A stretch of 64,000 nucleotides of DNA from Oscillospiraceae bacterium (GTDB lineage Bacteria; Bacillota; Clostridia; Oscillospirales; CAG-272), in NCBI GenBank assembly GCA_015063385.1, contig SVUG01000002.1, positions 1 to 64,000 on the forward strand, given 5' to 3'. This document shows positions 1 through 8,694 of the stretch, in pieces. Position 1 is the first letter of the stretch, and each line of letters starts with the position of its first letter. Both the position numbers and the translations under genes were made by a program. The notes beneath the pieces were generated by a model that was not told the DNA's origin, searched no databases, and saw only the letters and a program-made list of their open reading frames with translations.

Positions 1-2
1 GT

Positions 3-296
3 GCCCATCTTGGATTAGAGCCTCAAAAAAAGATATATCAAGAAGAAAAAGTTCTTGCCAAAATAGAAAAAAGAATATTACGAATTCTCAAAAAGGCAGA
101 CAAAAAATCAGTGCAAAAAGTATGTAAAAATACTTTTTGGGATGCCTGTCGGTACGCTCATTCTTCGAAATATGCATACAAAACCGAGTTTTGTGGCAAA
201 GAACGCTTTACATGGGATATGATATTCATGTTTTTAGCGGTTGCCGTTGTTATTGCTATTTTGGCTACTGCATGGACAATAATTAAATTGCTTTAA
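3..296 (+). CDS. C-terminal part of a hypothetical protein with a C-terminal TM segment, truncated by the left window edge
   Basis: The 111..296 ORF frame stays open to position 3 (AHLGLEPQKKIYQEEKVLAKIEKRILRILKKADKKSVQK...). C-terminus MIFMFLAVAVVIAILATAWTIIKLL is hydrophobic. Confidence 0.55.
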   Translation, partial: AHLGLEPQKKIYQEEKVLAKIEKRILRILKKADKKSVQKVCKNTFWDACRYAHSSKYAYKTEFCGKERFTWDMIFMFLAVAVVIAILATAWTIIKLL

Positions 297-465
297 TTTC
301 ATTACATAGGCTTCGTTACAAGCATGGCGTTAAAAGTCCGGTAGAACGCGGAAACTTTTAACTCCCATCATCGCCAAGGGGGTAGTCTACCCTCTGCAAA
401 ACCAGCGTGCATCTAAATCAGCCACACACGGTTTTGCATCTAAATCGGCGTTACGTCACAACAAA

Positions 466-517
466 AAAGACCAGCCCTCGCTGCCCGTCTTTTTTGTTGA
501 CGGGTCCGCTTTGATTT
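466..517. repeat. 52-bp direct repeat, copy 1
   Basis: aaagaccagccctcgctgcccgtcttttttgttgacgggtccgctttgattt; recurs at 633..684 with one mismatch; contains CCCGTC/GACGGG hairpin. Confidence 0.85.
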
Positions 518-632
518 GAACTTAGCGTGCGTAGCACGCGTAAGTTCACATACCCCGACTGACGCTCGGAAAGCTCGCTTTCCAGACGAAAGGAGTGGGT
601 ATCTTCGCCATGGGCGAATATCTTGCTCCCCC

Positions 633-684
633 AAAGACCAGCCCTCGCCGCCCGTCTTTTTTGTTGACGGGTCCGCTTTGATTT
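633..684. repeat. 52-bp direct repeat, copy 2
   Basis: Same sequence as 466..517 with one substitution. Confidence 0.85.
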
Positions 685-705
685 TACGCGCGAGTCGCAT
701 AAAAA

Positions 706-731
706 CCGCCCCGAGTTTTTGCTCGGGGCGG
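706..731 (-). terminator. Rho-independent terminator of the 747..2243 gene
   Basis: ccgccccgag-ttttt-gctcggggcgg followed on the minus strand by a U-run. Confidence 0.8.
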
Positions 732-746
732 AATAGTCTTATTTTA

Positions 747-2243
747 TCAGGGCTCGTAGGGGATTCTCTCAAGGACGAGTGTTCCGAAGAAGGACTCGAA
801 CTCGTACCTGACGTATGCAGGCTCGGTAGCGGTTGCTTCGGAAATTATAGTCGCGTTTACGCCTATTTCAATCTCGTCTATGGCAGTGGAGCTGTTAGAT
901 GCAAACATACATCCTGCGTGCTTACACCTAAATTCTACAGTACCCTTTGAGGTTGCGGTAGGATTAACAATCGTTGCATAGTTGATAACGAAGCTGTGCG
1001 CCCCCTTCTCTGTACCGTTGATAACGATATTCTGACCGTTTACGCGATAAGTAGCCGTAGAAACCTGCTGACAGGTAGCGGGAGTTTCGGAAACCTTGGT
1101 CGCGTTGGTGACACGGAGATTTTTGTCATCACATCCCGGCTTGATGCAGGTTGCAGTGACGGTATAATAGCCGCTGGTGCCGTTGGGAACCGCCTTATAG
1201 TTAGCATATTCGTGGGTGCAGGCTGCCACGTAAGGAATTCTCTCGAACACTACCGGTATACCGAGAGCGTCAAACTCATATCTTACGTAAGCAGGCGATG
1301 TAGCGGTCGCTTCTGAAACTATAGTAGAGTTTCCTCCCAAACCAACCTTTATCTTGGGAAGCTGAATATTTTCGTTTACAAATTCCGTACAGGTAGCGTT
1401 CTGACAGCTAAAGCCTATGTTTCCAACAGCAGTGCCCGTGGGATACGTGGCGTTGGCATAATCAAGCTTGAATTTGTGAGTGGGCATTTTAACGGTAATA
1501 GAAGCCTGGGCTTCACAAACCGCGCAAACAAACTTGCCCTCTCCGGTTTCACCACACTTAACGTTTGAAGTCACTCCTGCAACGTTAGCGTAATTATAAA
1601 CAACCGAAGAATCAATAAGAGTGCCGTTCAAGGTATGCTTTGAGAGCTTGTCCGTTCCGTACTCTACCACCTCAAGCTCAGAGCCGTCGGCAAGAGTTGC
1701 GGTGTACACGGTCTTAGAGGGCTCCTTGCAGGTAGCGGGAGATTCGCTCTTCTTCACTACGGATACAGCGGTCACGCTATTTGTTTCACCGCAGCCATCT
1801 GCCGTGCACTTGCCCGAGAGCTGATTGCCGTTTACATCATAATCAAAGCTATGCGGCTTCTTCTCCACCTTCACGGGATACTGAAGCGTTGTTCCGTTAT
1901 AAGAATATACGCAAAGAATCTGACCGGACTCGGTGCAGGTAGCCTCCTTGATAGGCAGCTGTGATACAGCAACTCCTGTAGCCAAGGTCTTCGCCTCGTC
2001 GCAGCCCTCAAAGCTGCAATCGCCCTTGACGTTGAAGAAACCACCGTTAAAATCCAGATAATATTCATCATAAGTATGCTCGTGAGGCTTTATACCGCCG
2101 GGCTGCGAGGTGTCCTTGCCGCAAAATGCAATAAGAAGAACAACTCCGATAAGCACGACGCCAAGAGCCGCCATCGAGGATATAACTATTATTTTTTCCT
2201 TGGGTTTAAGGGTTTTAAAAAAATCATTTATAATTCCGCCCAT
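747..2243 (-). CDS. Membrane-anchored protein with repeated His/Cys motifs
   Basis: N-terminal TM (IIVISSMAALGVVLIGVVLLIAFC), repeated H..C..C modules and ATATxPAYVRYEF repeats; SD aggagg before ATG. Confidence 0.75.
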   Translation of the reverse strand: MGGIINDFFKTLKPKEKIIVISSMAALGVVLIGVVLLIAFCGKDTSQPGGIKPHEHTYDEYYLDFNGGFFNVKGDCSFEGCDEAKTLATGVAVSQLPIKEATCTESGQILCVYSYNGTTLQYPVKVEKKPHSFDYDVNGNQLSGKCTADGCGETNSVTAVSVVKKSESPATCKEPSKTVYTATLADGSELEVVEYGTDKLSKHTLNGTLIDSSVVYNYANVAGVTSNVKCGETGEGKFVCAVCEAQASITVKMPTHKFKLDYANATYPTGTAVGNIGFSCQNATCTEFVNENIQLPKIKVGLGGNSTIVSEATATSPAYVRYEFDALGIPVVFERIPYVAACTHEYANYKAVPNGTSGYYTVTATCIKPGCDDKNLRVTNATKVSETPATCQQVSTATYRVNGQNIVINGTEKGAHSFVINYATIVNPTATSKGTVEFRCKHAGCMFASNSSTAIDEIEIGVNATIISEATATEPAYVRYEFESFFGTLVLERIPYEP

Positions 2244-2463
2244 AACTTCCTCCTAGAATTTTCGCATATTTTACATTATAACATTTTATCATATATATGT
2301 CGATTTGTCAACTTATTTGTAAAATAATTTTTGTTAAAAAGATGCAAAAAGCGTATCTCTCATTTGTGCATTTGTTATACTGCTTTTTGCCATCGATACC
2401 GCCGTCAAGCAACGCGAAAACAGGAGTTTTTGCAAACGATTATTTACTTTAGGCATAAAAAAA

Positions 2464-2493
2464 CAGCCCCGTTATGCACGGGGCTGTTTTTTT
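2464..2493. terminator. Probable (bidirectional) terminator
   Basis: acagccccgttatgcacggggctgttttttt with A-run 5' and T-run 3'. Confidence 0.7.
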
Positions 2494-2504
2494 CTCGCTT
2501 GCTA

Positions 2505-2747
2505 TTACTTGAGAACCTTAAGGTAATCAAGAACAGAAAGAACGATACCAACAACGAGGTATACGTCTACAAGACCGCCTGCGATGCCGATAATCCAGCC
2601 GATGATGGGAAGAATCTTTGCACAGATACCGATAAGTACACCTACTACAGCGCAGATAAGGAACTGAATGAGTATATTAACGATAAGTGCGCCTATGCTG
2701 TTCTTTGCCTTAAAGGAATAGGGAAAAATTTTCTTGAGAGTTTCCAT
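2505..2747 (-). CDS. Small hydrophobic membrane protein
   Basis: 80 aa, two hydrophobic stretches, SD ggagg upstream on the minus strand. Confidence 0.65.
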   Translation of the reverse strand: METLKKIFPYSFKAKNSIGALIVNILIQFLICAVVGVLIGICAKILPIIGWIIGIAGGLVDVYLVVGIVLSVLDYLKVLK

Positions 2748-2997
2748 TTCTAAAACCTCCTTATAGAATACTAAGTAAATTTTGGATAATCTTTCAGTTT
2801 ATCCGTGGGGTATTATAGCACAAATCAAGCGCAGAGTCAATATTTTTTCACAACTTTTACACGATTTTGTCAATTTTCCTCGCAAAACTCTTGTAAAAAC
2901 CGCCAAAACCGCTTGAAAAAAACAAAACTTTGTGATACAATATATGAGTACGCAAAAGGTGTGGGAAATATTCCCACAGATTCTATTTATTTCTCTT

Positions 2998-3074
2998 GTC
3001 GACGTAGCTCAGCAGGATAGAGCAACTGCCTCCTAAGCAGTAGGTCGGAGGTTCGAATCCCCTCGTCGACGCCA
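2998..3074 (+). tRNA. tRNA-Arg (anticodon CCT)
   Basis: gtcgacg acceptor pairs with cgtcgac; anticodon arm actgc-ctCCTaa-gcagt; ggaggttcgaatcccct T-arm; encoded CCA. Confidence 0.95.
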
Positions 3075-3119
3075 AAAGCCAAAGTGCAAGCATTGTCTTG
3101 TGCTTTGGCTTTTTATTTT
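3075..3119 (+). terminator. Terminator after tRNA-Arg (may also serve the convergent gene)
   Basis: aaagccaaagtgcaag...cttgtgctttggctttttattttttt. Confidence 0.75.
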
Positions 3120-3304
3120 TTCGTTTCAAGATTTAAAGGCTTCTCCAAACCACTTGAACGGCTTGATTTTACAATAAGTATTCCCTCTTCCGTCGGAATC
3201 AGATTCAACCTATCGTTTAGCGAAATATCATAATATTCTCTCATACCTTTAGGCAAAACTATTCTGCCGAGATTATCTATTTTCTTCTCTACCGTATACC
3301 TCAT
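3113..3304 (-). CDS. AbrB/SpoVT-family DNA-binding protein
   Basis: MRYTVEKKIDNLGRIVLPKGMREYYDISLNDRLNLI...; start chosen at MRYTV rather than the longer ORF. Confidence 0.8.
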   Translation of the reverse strand: MRYTVEKKIDNLGRIVLPKGMREYYDISLNDRLNLIPTEEGILIVKSSRSSGLEKPLNLETKK

Positions 3305-3429
3305 TTGCACAAGCCTCCATATTTTATATCCAAACGCGAGTTTTTTATATCTATTAGATAGTATAATATATTTTTTAGATAATGTCAATGTTTTTCTTTT
3401 TTTGCTACAATATATTTAGCTGAAAAGAG

Positions 3430-3672
3430 GTGTTGATAATGAATACGAAATACGAATCAGAATACAGGCAGTTAGGATTAAAGATAGCGTACTACAGAAA
3501 GCTGCGAGGCATAACACAGGAACAGCTTGCGGAAAAGATAGACAAGAGTGCCGCTTTTATCGGGCACGTCGAAGCGCCCAACGTTGACAAAGCTATCTCA
3601 CTTGACACTCTGTTTGATATTTCAGAGGCTCTGGACGTACCGGCGCACAAATTCCTCATTTTCGAGGAGTGA
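3430..3672 (+). CDS. HTH-type (XRE/Cro family) transcriptional regulator
   Basis: LGLKIAYYRKLRGITQEQLAEKIDKSAAFIGHVE... helix-turn-helix signature. Confidence 0.85.
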   Translation: MLIMNTKYESEYRQLGLKIAYYRKLRGITQEQLAEKIDKSAAFIGHVEAPNVDKAISLDTLFDISEALDVPAHKFLIFEE

Positions 3673-3687
3673 TGTTATTTTAATAGC

Positions 3688-3714
3688 AAAAGGGAGCGAT
3701 TTCGCTCCCTTTTA
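3688..3714 (+). terminator. Rho-independent terminator
   Basis: aaaagggagcgatttcgctcccttttatttt. Confidence 0.8.
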
Positions 3715-3723
3715 TTTTTATAT

Positions 3724-4167
3724 TTAGTTTTCCTGCTTCTCGGTCTCCGCTTGCTCGTCGGTGCTTTTTTCTGCCAGGGTGTTTTCCTGACCTCTGTAAA
3801 CCACGAATTTGCAGAAGAGATATTCGAGCAGGAAGTTAGCAAGCATGGTGATTATTAAAATCACGAAGTCGTTGCCGCCGTTCTTCTCCGCAAGGTCGCC
3901 AAGCCAGGTGGACAGCGGAGTGAACGCGAGATAGAAGCCAAAGACCTTAGCCATGGCGACGGGTACGTTCGCAGCCGATTTAAACGTGAAGCGACGGTTG
4001 AGAGTAAAGTTCCAAAGAATCGAAAGAACCAAGGAAATGAGATAAGGAATCCAATAATCCTTTATGAATATCTCAAGAATCGCAAACGAGCCTATCTGTA
4101 TAATTCCTGCAGAAATGGAGAACGCAGTGAACTTCAGTGCCTGCATAACCTGCTTTTTGTTATTCAT
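3724..4167 (-). CDS. GtrA-family membrane protein
   Basis: MNNKKQVMQALKFTAFSISAGIIQIGSFAIL..., NFTLNRRFTF motif, 4 hydrophobic segments. Confidence 0.8.
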   Translation of the reverse strand: MNNKKQVMQALKFTAFSISAGIIQIGSFAILEIFIKDYWIPYLISLVLSILWNFTLNRRFTFKSAANVPVAMAKVFGFYLAFTPLSTWLGDLAEKNGGNDFVILIITMLANFLLEYLFCKFVVYRGQENTLAEKSTDEQAETEKQEN

Positions 4168-4181
4168 AATCAAACCTCGCC

Positions 4182-5342
4182 TTATATGGATTTTGCGTAG
4201 CAGCGGCGGCGCTTGTGCTGCTCCTTGTCGAAATACTTCCAAAGACTATGCACCGCGCCGTTATCCTCAAGCATCGGGCCGGTCTCACAGCACACGATAT
4301 GGTGGTCGATGCACTTGCGCACTAGGGTGTCTATCAGTATCGCGGGAACGCCGTACATCTGATGCTTCGGGTCAACCGCGACGAAATACATCTCCAGGGT
4401 GTCGTTTTTTCCCTTGAGCGCCTTGAGCATATGTACTATACCGAACGGAAGCATTTTTCCGTGCGCCTTTTTGAACGCCTTGGCAAGCGAGGGCACCATA
4501 ACTCCAAAGGCAACGATGTGTCCCTCGGTATCCTTTACCGAGCAGATATAATCGAGGTGAACGAGAGGAATATAGTTATCTATCATATTCTTGATAACCG
4601 CGGGGGTCAGCGGAACTGTGCCGAAGAGCACCTCCTCCGCCTCGTCAACCACCGCGAACGCCTCGAAAGCATCGTTATAGAGCTTCTTTCTGTCGGTGTA
4701 GGTGACGACGGTGTACTTTCCGCGCTCAAGCAAATGGTGCGAGAGACGCTCGATATGAGAGTCGGGCTCGTCCGGGCACTTGATTTTATATTCAATCCAG
4801 TCGGTTGCTTTCGTAAGGCCGAGTCGCTCCATATGGTCTACGTAGTAGGGGTAGTTGTAGAAGGTAAGTGACATATTAAGCTGGTCAAATCCCTCGACGA
4901 GCATACCCTGATGGTCGGTGTCGTTAAAGCCCATGGGGCCCATAATCTGATTAAATCCGCGCTCCCTGCCCCAATCAATCACCGCACCCAGAAGCTTCTC
5001 TGAAACCTCGTAGTCGTCGATGAAATCGAATCTCGTGTAGCGGATTGCGTTCTGTCCCCACTTCTCGTTGTATGCAAAGTTTATAAGACCTGCAATTCTA
5101 CCCACGATTTTACCGTCCTTGTAAGCCAAGAAGAGCTTGGTTTCGCAGAACTCGTAAGAGGGGTTCTTACCCTCGGTAAACGTGTCAATCTCGTCTGATT
5201 CAAGGAACGGAACGAAGTTTTTATTGCCCTTATAGAGCTTATTCGGGAATCGCACCCATTTTATAAGGTCCTGTTTGGATACAACCTCTTTTATAGCAAC
5301 GGTTTCTTTAGTCGCAACTTTCATAAATCTAATTTCTTTCAT
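4182..5342 (-). CDS. GNAT-like acyltransferase family protein
   Basis: 386 aa; FLAYKDGKIVGRIAGLIN and MGPMGFNDTDHQGMLVEGFD, typical of GNAT-fold hypothetical proteins. Confidence 0.65.
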   Translation of the reverse strand: MKEIRFMKVATKETVAIKEVVSKQDLIKWVRFPNKLYKGNKNFVPFLESDEIDTFTEGKNPSYEFCETKLFLAYKDGKIVGRIAGLINFAYNEKWGQNAIRYTRFDFIDDYEVSEKLLGAVIDWGRERGFNQIMGPMGFNDTDHQGMLVEGFDQLNMSLTFYNYPYYVDHMERLGLTKATDWIEYKIKCPDEPDSHIERLSHHLLERGKYTVVTYTDRKKLYNDAFEAFAVVDEAEEVLFGTVPLTPAVIKNMIDNYIPLVHLDYICSVKDTEGHIVAFGVMVPSLAKAFKKAHGKMLPFGIVHMLKALKGKNDTLEMYFVAVDPKHQMYGVPAILIDTLVRKCIDHHIVCCETGPMLEDNGAVHSLWKYFDKEQHKRRRCYAKSI

Positions 5343-5535
5343 AAAATATTTTAAATATTTACAAGGCGGTTTTTACCGCGATGTCGAAATTATAGCATTT
5401 ATGGCGTTTGTTGTCAATAATTTAGACACAATTTTGGCGTTTTAGCCAACTTTCAAGCCTGAAATCGCGTTTTTTCGGCAAAATAATGAGCATTTTATAC
5501 AAAAATATCTATTATTTTCTCATAGGCGCAAAAAA

Positions 5536-5557
5536 AGAGCCGGCTTTTGCCGACTCT
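5536..5557 (-). terminator. Terminator of the 5566..6663 gene
   Basis: agagccggc-tttt-gccgactct followed on minus by a U-run. Confidence 0.75.
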
Positions 5558-5565
5558 TTTCTGTT

Positions 5566-6663
5566 TTATTCACCAAGCTTTGCGGTGAGGGTAAGGGTGA
5601 CGTCGATTGCATCGGTCGATTCGTTGGAAATTCTGATAATGATTTCCTCTCCCACGAATGCGTCAAGGCGCTCTTTGCCGTCCTCCCCGGTCTCCGAGTA
5701 AACGGGAATCTCCTGATCGTCCACAATTTTTATCTTGGAGAGCGAAACGCCGCACTTGTTCTCCGACTTGCTCACGGTAAATACGCAGTCGACCGCCGAG
5801 GTCCACTTGTAATAAACCATCTGTCCCTTTTCGAGATGTACCGCGATTTCATTTCCCTCTGCTATGAAGGGATTCTCGAGAGTACCGGGGTCGAAAATAG
5901 TGAGAATTTTGGTTTCTATATCAGCGTCCGAGGTATTCTTAACCGAGAAGGTTGCCATAAAGTTGACGTCGGTGGTTTCGTTGATTATAATGAACTCCTC
6001 GCCGCCTGCGTACTCCTGCTCACCGTATACGACAACGACGCCCTCGCCCTCGACCTTCATTTTACGCGAATCTGCAACGCGGCAGCTGTAGTAAAGCTCC
6101 TCGCCCGCGGGAACGGTGATAGCAAAATCGTAGTCTGCCACGAGATAGGGACGCTCCACCGAGCCGTTGGGGTTGTTATCTACCACGGTGACAGCTATGC
6201 CTGCGGTATCATCCTTAACTCTCAAAACCGAGAGGTCGGGCTGGAATCCCGAGGGAATGGTTGAATAGTCGTACTCTATTTCATACGCTCCGACGGGGAG
6301 TGTGACGGTAGCCTTGCCGTCTGCACCCGACTCAAGCGCGTAGGTGTTTGCCGAATTCTTCACTGTGAGCTTGATGCCCGACATAGGAGCTCCTGCCTCG
6401 TCCTTGAATTCAAGAGTGACGGTCGAGGTGATTATCTCAAGTCCGTCGTCGAACTCCGCACCGCACTCGTCACAAAGGAAGTCGTCATTCTTGTCGATAT
6501 GCTCACACTTGCCGCCGAGGACGATTATAAGCACCACCGCAACTACCGCCGCGACGCCTACGCCGATTATAGCGAATATCCACCAAGGCAGCTTCTTCTT
6601 TACGGGAGCAAGCTCCGCTGCCTGTTCTGCTTTTTCTTCAAAAATTTCGTTATTATTTTCCAT
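5566..6663 (-). CDS. Membrane-anchored surface protein with Cys-rich motif and Cna-B/SpaA-like domain
   Basis: N-terminal TM LPWWIFAIIGVGVAAVVAVVLIIVL, CEHIDKNDDFLCDECG motif, VTLEFKDEAGAPMSGIKLTVKNSANTYAL...TLPVGAYEIEYDYSTIPSGF. Confidence 0.7.
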   Translation of the reverse strand: MENNNEIFEEKAEQAAELAPVKKKLPWWIFAIIGVGVAAVVAVVLIIVLGGKCEHIDKNDDFLCDECGAEFDDGLEIITSTVTLEFKDEAGAPMSGIKLTVKNSANTYALESGADGKATVTLPVGAYEIEYDYSTIPSGFQPDLSVLRVKDDTAGIAVTVVDNNPNGSVERPYLVADYDFAITVPAGEELYYSCRVADSRKMKVEGEGVVVVYGEQEYAGGEEFIIINETTDVNFMATFSVKNTSDADIETKILTIFDPGTLENPFIAEGNEIAVHLEKGQMVYYKWTSAVDCVFTVSKSENKCGVSLSKIKIVDDQEIPVYSETGEDGKERLDAFVGEEIIIRISNESTDAIDVTLTLTAKLGE

Positions 6664-6717
6664 TTTTGACTCCTATGTATATTTTGGTATTTATTATAGC
6701 ATTTTTATATGTCGTTT

Positions 6718-7407
6718 TCAAGTATTTTTTGTAAATATCAGCCGAGGCAGGTCGGAGGCGGTGTCTGCGATACAGTCTGCGCCCGATTCTATGAGCACCT
6801 CTCGGCTGCGGTAGCCCCAGGAAGCACCTACCGAAAGCGCAACGCCTGCGTTCCTTGCCGTCAGCATATCGACGTCGGAGTCACCGATATAGGCGCACTG
6901 CGCTGGGCTCGCGCCAAGAGAGGCGATAGCGTCAATGAGCGCCGTGGGATTTGGCTTTAGGGGTACGCCCTCCCTGCCGCCGAGAACTACGTCAAAGGTA
7001 TCGGGGAAAAACCTCTCTATCGTCGCGCAGGTGGCAAAGTGCGGCTTGTTCGATAGCACTGCGAGCCTAACGCCCGACTCAGCGAGAGTGCGAAGCATCT
7101 CGCCAACGCCCTCGTACACCTCTGTGAGATGGTGCGGCTCGGCATCGTACGCGGTGTTATAGTCCTCAAGCATTCTCGCAAAAAGCGAGTCGGTGTACTC
7201 TCCCCTTGCCTCTATGGCGCGAAGAATGAGCATTCTGACTCCGTCACCGACGAACCCACTGCACTCCTGCTCGCTGACCGGGGAAAGCCCGCTTTTTTGC
7301 AGAGCAAAATTCAGATAGTGTGTTATCGTTTTTATAGTATTAAGAAGCGTGCCGTCAAGGTCGAAAACGGCACATTTTATCTCGTTTTTGCAAATTTTAG
7401 TTGACAT
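6718..7407 (-). CDS. HAD-superfamily hydrolase (phosphoglycolate phosphatase-like)
   Basis: FDLDGTLLNT, LSNKPHF, YIGDSDVDMLTARNAG motifs. Confidence 0.88.
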   Translation of the reverse strand: MSTKICKNEIKCAVFDLDGTLLNTIKTITHYLNFALQKSGLSPVSEQECSGFVGDGVRMLILRAIEARGEYTDSLFARMLEDYNTAYDAEPHHLTEVYEGVGEMLRTLAESGVRLAVLSNKPHFATCATIERFFPDTFDVVLGGREGVPLKPNPTALIDAIASLGASPAQCAYIGDSDVDMLTARNAGVALSVGASWGYRSREVLIESGADCIADTASDLPRLIFTKNT

Positions 7408-7408
7408 T

Positions 7409-8674
7409 TTACAGTGTTTTTATGATTTCCGCAAGTTTTGCGGTGTCTATTTTGTTTTTATTACCCTTGAGAGTCAGGGTGAGATTTTGCGGTCTGAAGA
7501 GCTCACGCGCTACCTCTCTGATTCTCTCGCTTGTGACAGATGAGTATGCCCTGCGCCTTGCCTCAATATCCTCGTAGCCGAGGTCCATTATATGATTATC
7601 GTAGGCAAAGGTGAAGTTCAGCTCACGCGGGTCATCGTAGAGGAGGTAGGCGTTGGATACGTAGCCCGCCTTCATAAGCGCCGCGTCGTCAAAGAGCGCG
7701 TTTTTGAACTCGCGAAGCTCACTAACCGTCATTTCGGCAGCCTCGTATACCGAGCCTGCACGCACCTCAAAGGAGAAGGTGAAAAATCCGACGTTCTTGT
7801 AGCGCTCGCTAGCGCCCGTGAGGTCGTAGAAGAGTCCCCGCTTCTCGCTCATTTCAATGAAAAAGCGCGAGTTGTACCCGCCAAGGAGCATATCGTAGAT
7901 AAGGTCGGTCTCCGGAAATGACATTTTCGTCATATCCATATCAAAGGTGAAGCGGAGCATCGTAAAATCTGCGTTTTTCAGATACACCTTTCCCTCTCGC
8001 CTTCCGAAATCGCGGCTGACGGGGGCGATATTCTCGCGCCTCTCGCCAATCGGTAGCTCGTAGCCCTCAATCTCGCGCACGAGCGAGGCTATATCGTCAT
8101 CTGTATAATTTCCCGTCACGTAGAAAAAGATGTTTTTGCTCGTCATAACCGAGCGGCGATACTCCTCAAGGCGCGTCTTAGTGATGCGCGAGACGCTGCC
8201 GAGAGTGCCGGTGATGCTGCCCGAAAGTGACGTGCCCTCGTTTACTATATTATTAGTAAAGGTAGAGAGCGAGGTGCGCTCGTCGTTCTCGCGAATCTCC
8301 GCCTTGACTCTCTCGCACTCGGTGCGGATTTCAGCGGTGGTGAGGACTATCGGCGAGAGCAGCCTTGCTATAATCGGCGCGGCGCTTGAGAAATTCTCGC
8401 TTGCGCCGCTGATATAAAACTGCACCATCTCGCTGTAGGTCGAGGCGTTGAACTCCATGCCGCACTTGTCGAGGGTTGGGTAAAGCTCACCATTCATAAG
8501 CGCCGCGACGTTCCTTATCGCCGTGTGCTCAAGAAAATGGGTGATTCCGCCCTCGCTCTCGTGCATGCTGCCCGCCCTGACGAAAAGCGAGATAAAGAAG
8601 CTATGCGACGCAGGGTTCTTATAGTCGTATATTTCTACACCGCTACTCGTCACTGTTATTCTTTCCTTATGCAT
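7409..8674 (-). CDS. M16-family (insulinase-like) peptidase
   Basis: GGITHFLEHTAIRN (HxxEH) plus ECERVKAEIREN. Confidence 0.85.
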   Translation of the reverse strand: MHKERITVTSSGVEIYDYKNPASHSFFISLFVRAGSMHESEGGITHFLEHTAIRNVAALMNGELYPTLDKCGMEFNASTYSEMVQFYISGASENFSSAAPIIARLLSPIVLTTAEIRTECERVKAEIRENDERTSLSTFTNNIVNEGTSLSGSITGTLGSVSRITKTRLEEYRRSVMTSKNIFFYVTGNYTDDDIASLVREIEGYELPIGERRENIAPVSRDFGRREGKVYLKNADFTMLRFTFDMDMTKMSFPETDLIYDMLLGGYNSRFFIEMSEKRGLFYDLTGASERYKNVGFFTFSFEVRAGSVYEAAEMTVSELREFKNALFDDAALMKAGYVSNAYLLYDDPRELNFTFAYDNHIMDLGYEDIEARRRAYSSVTSERIREVARELFRPQNLTLTLKGNKNKIDTAKLAEIIKTL

Positions 8675-8694
8675 AGCCTCTCCTTTCGTTAAAA

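Noticed and set aside
440-950. ORFs 440..772 (-) and 516..950 (+)
   Set aside because: They overlap hairpins, repeats and a terminator, lack domain-like composition, and one runs antisense into the 747..2243 CDS.
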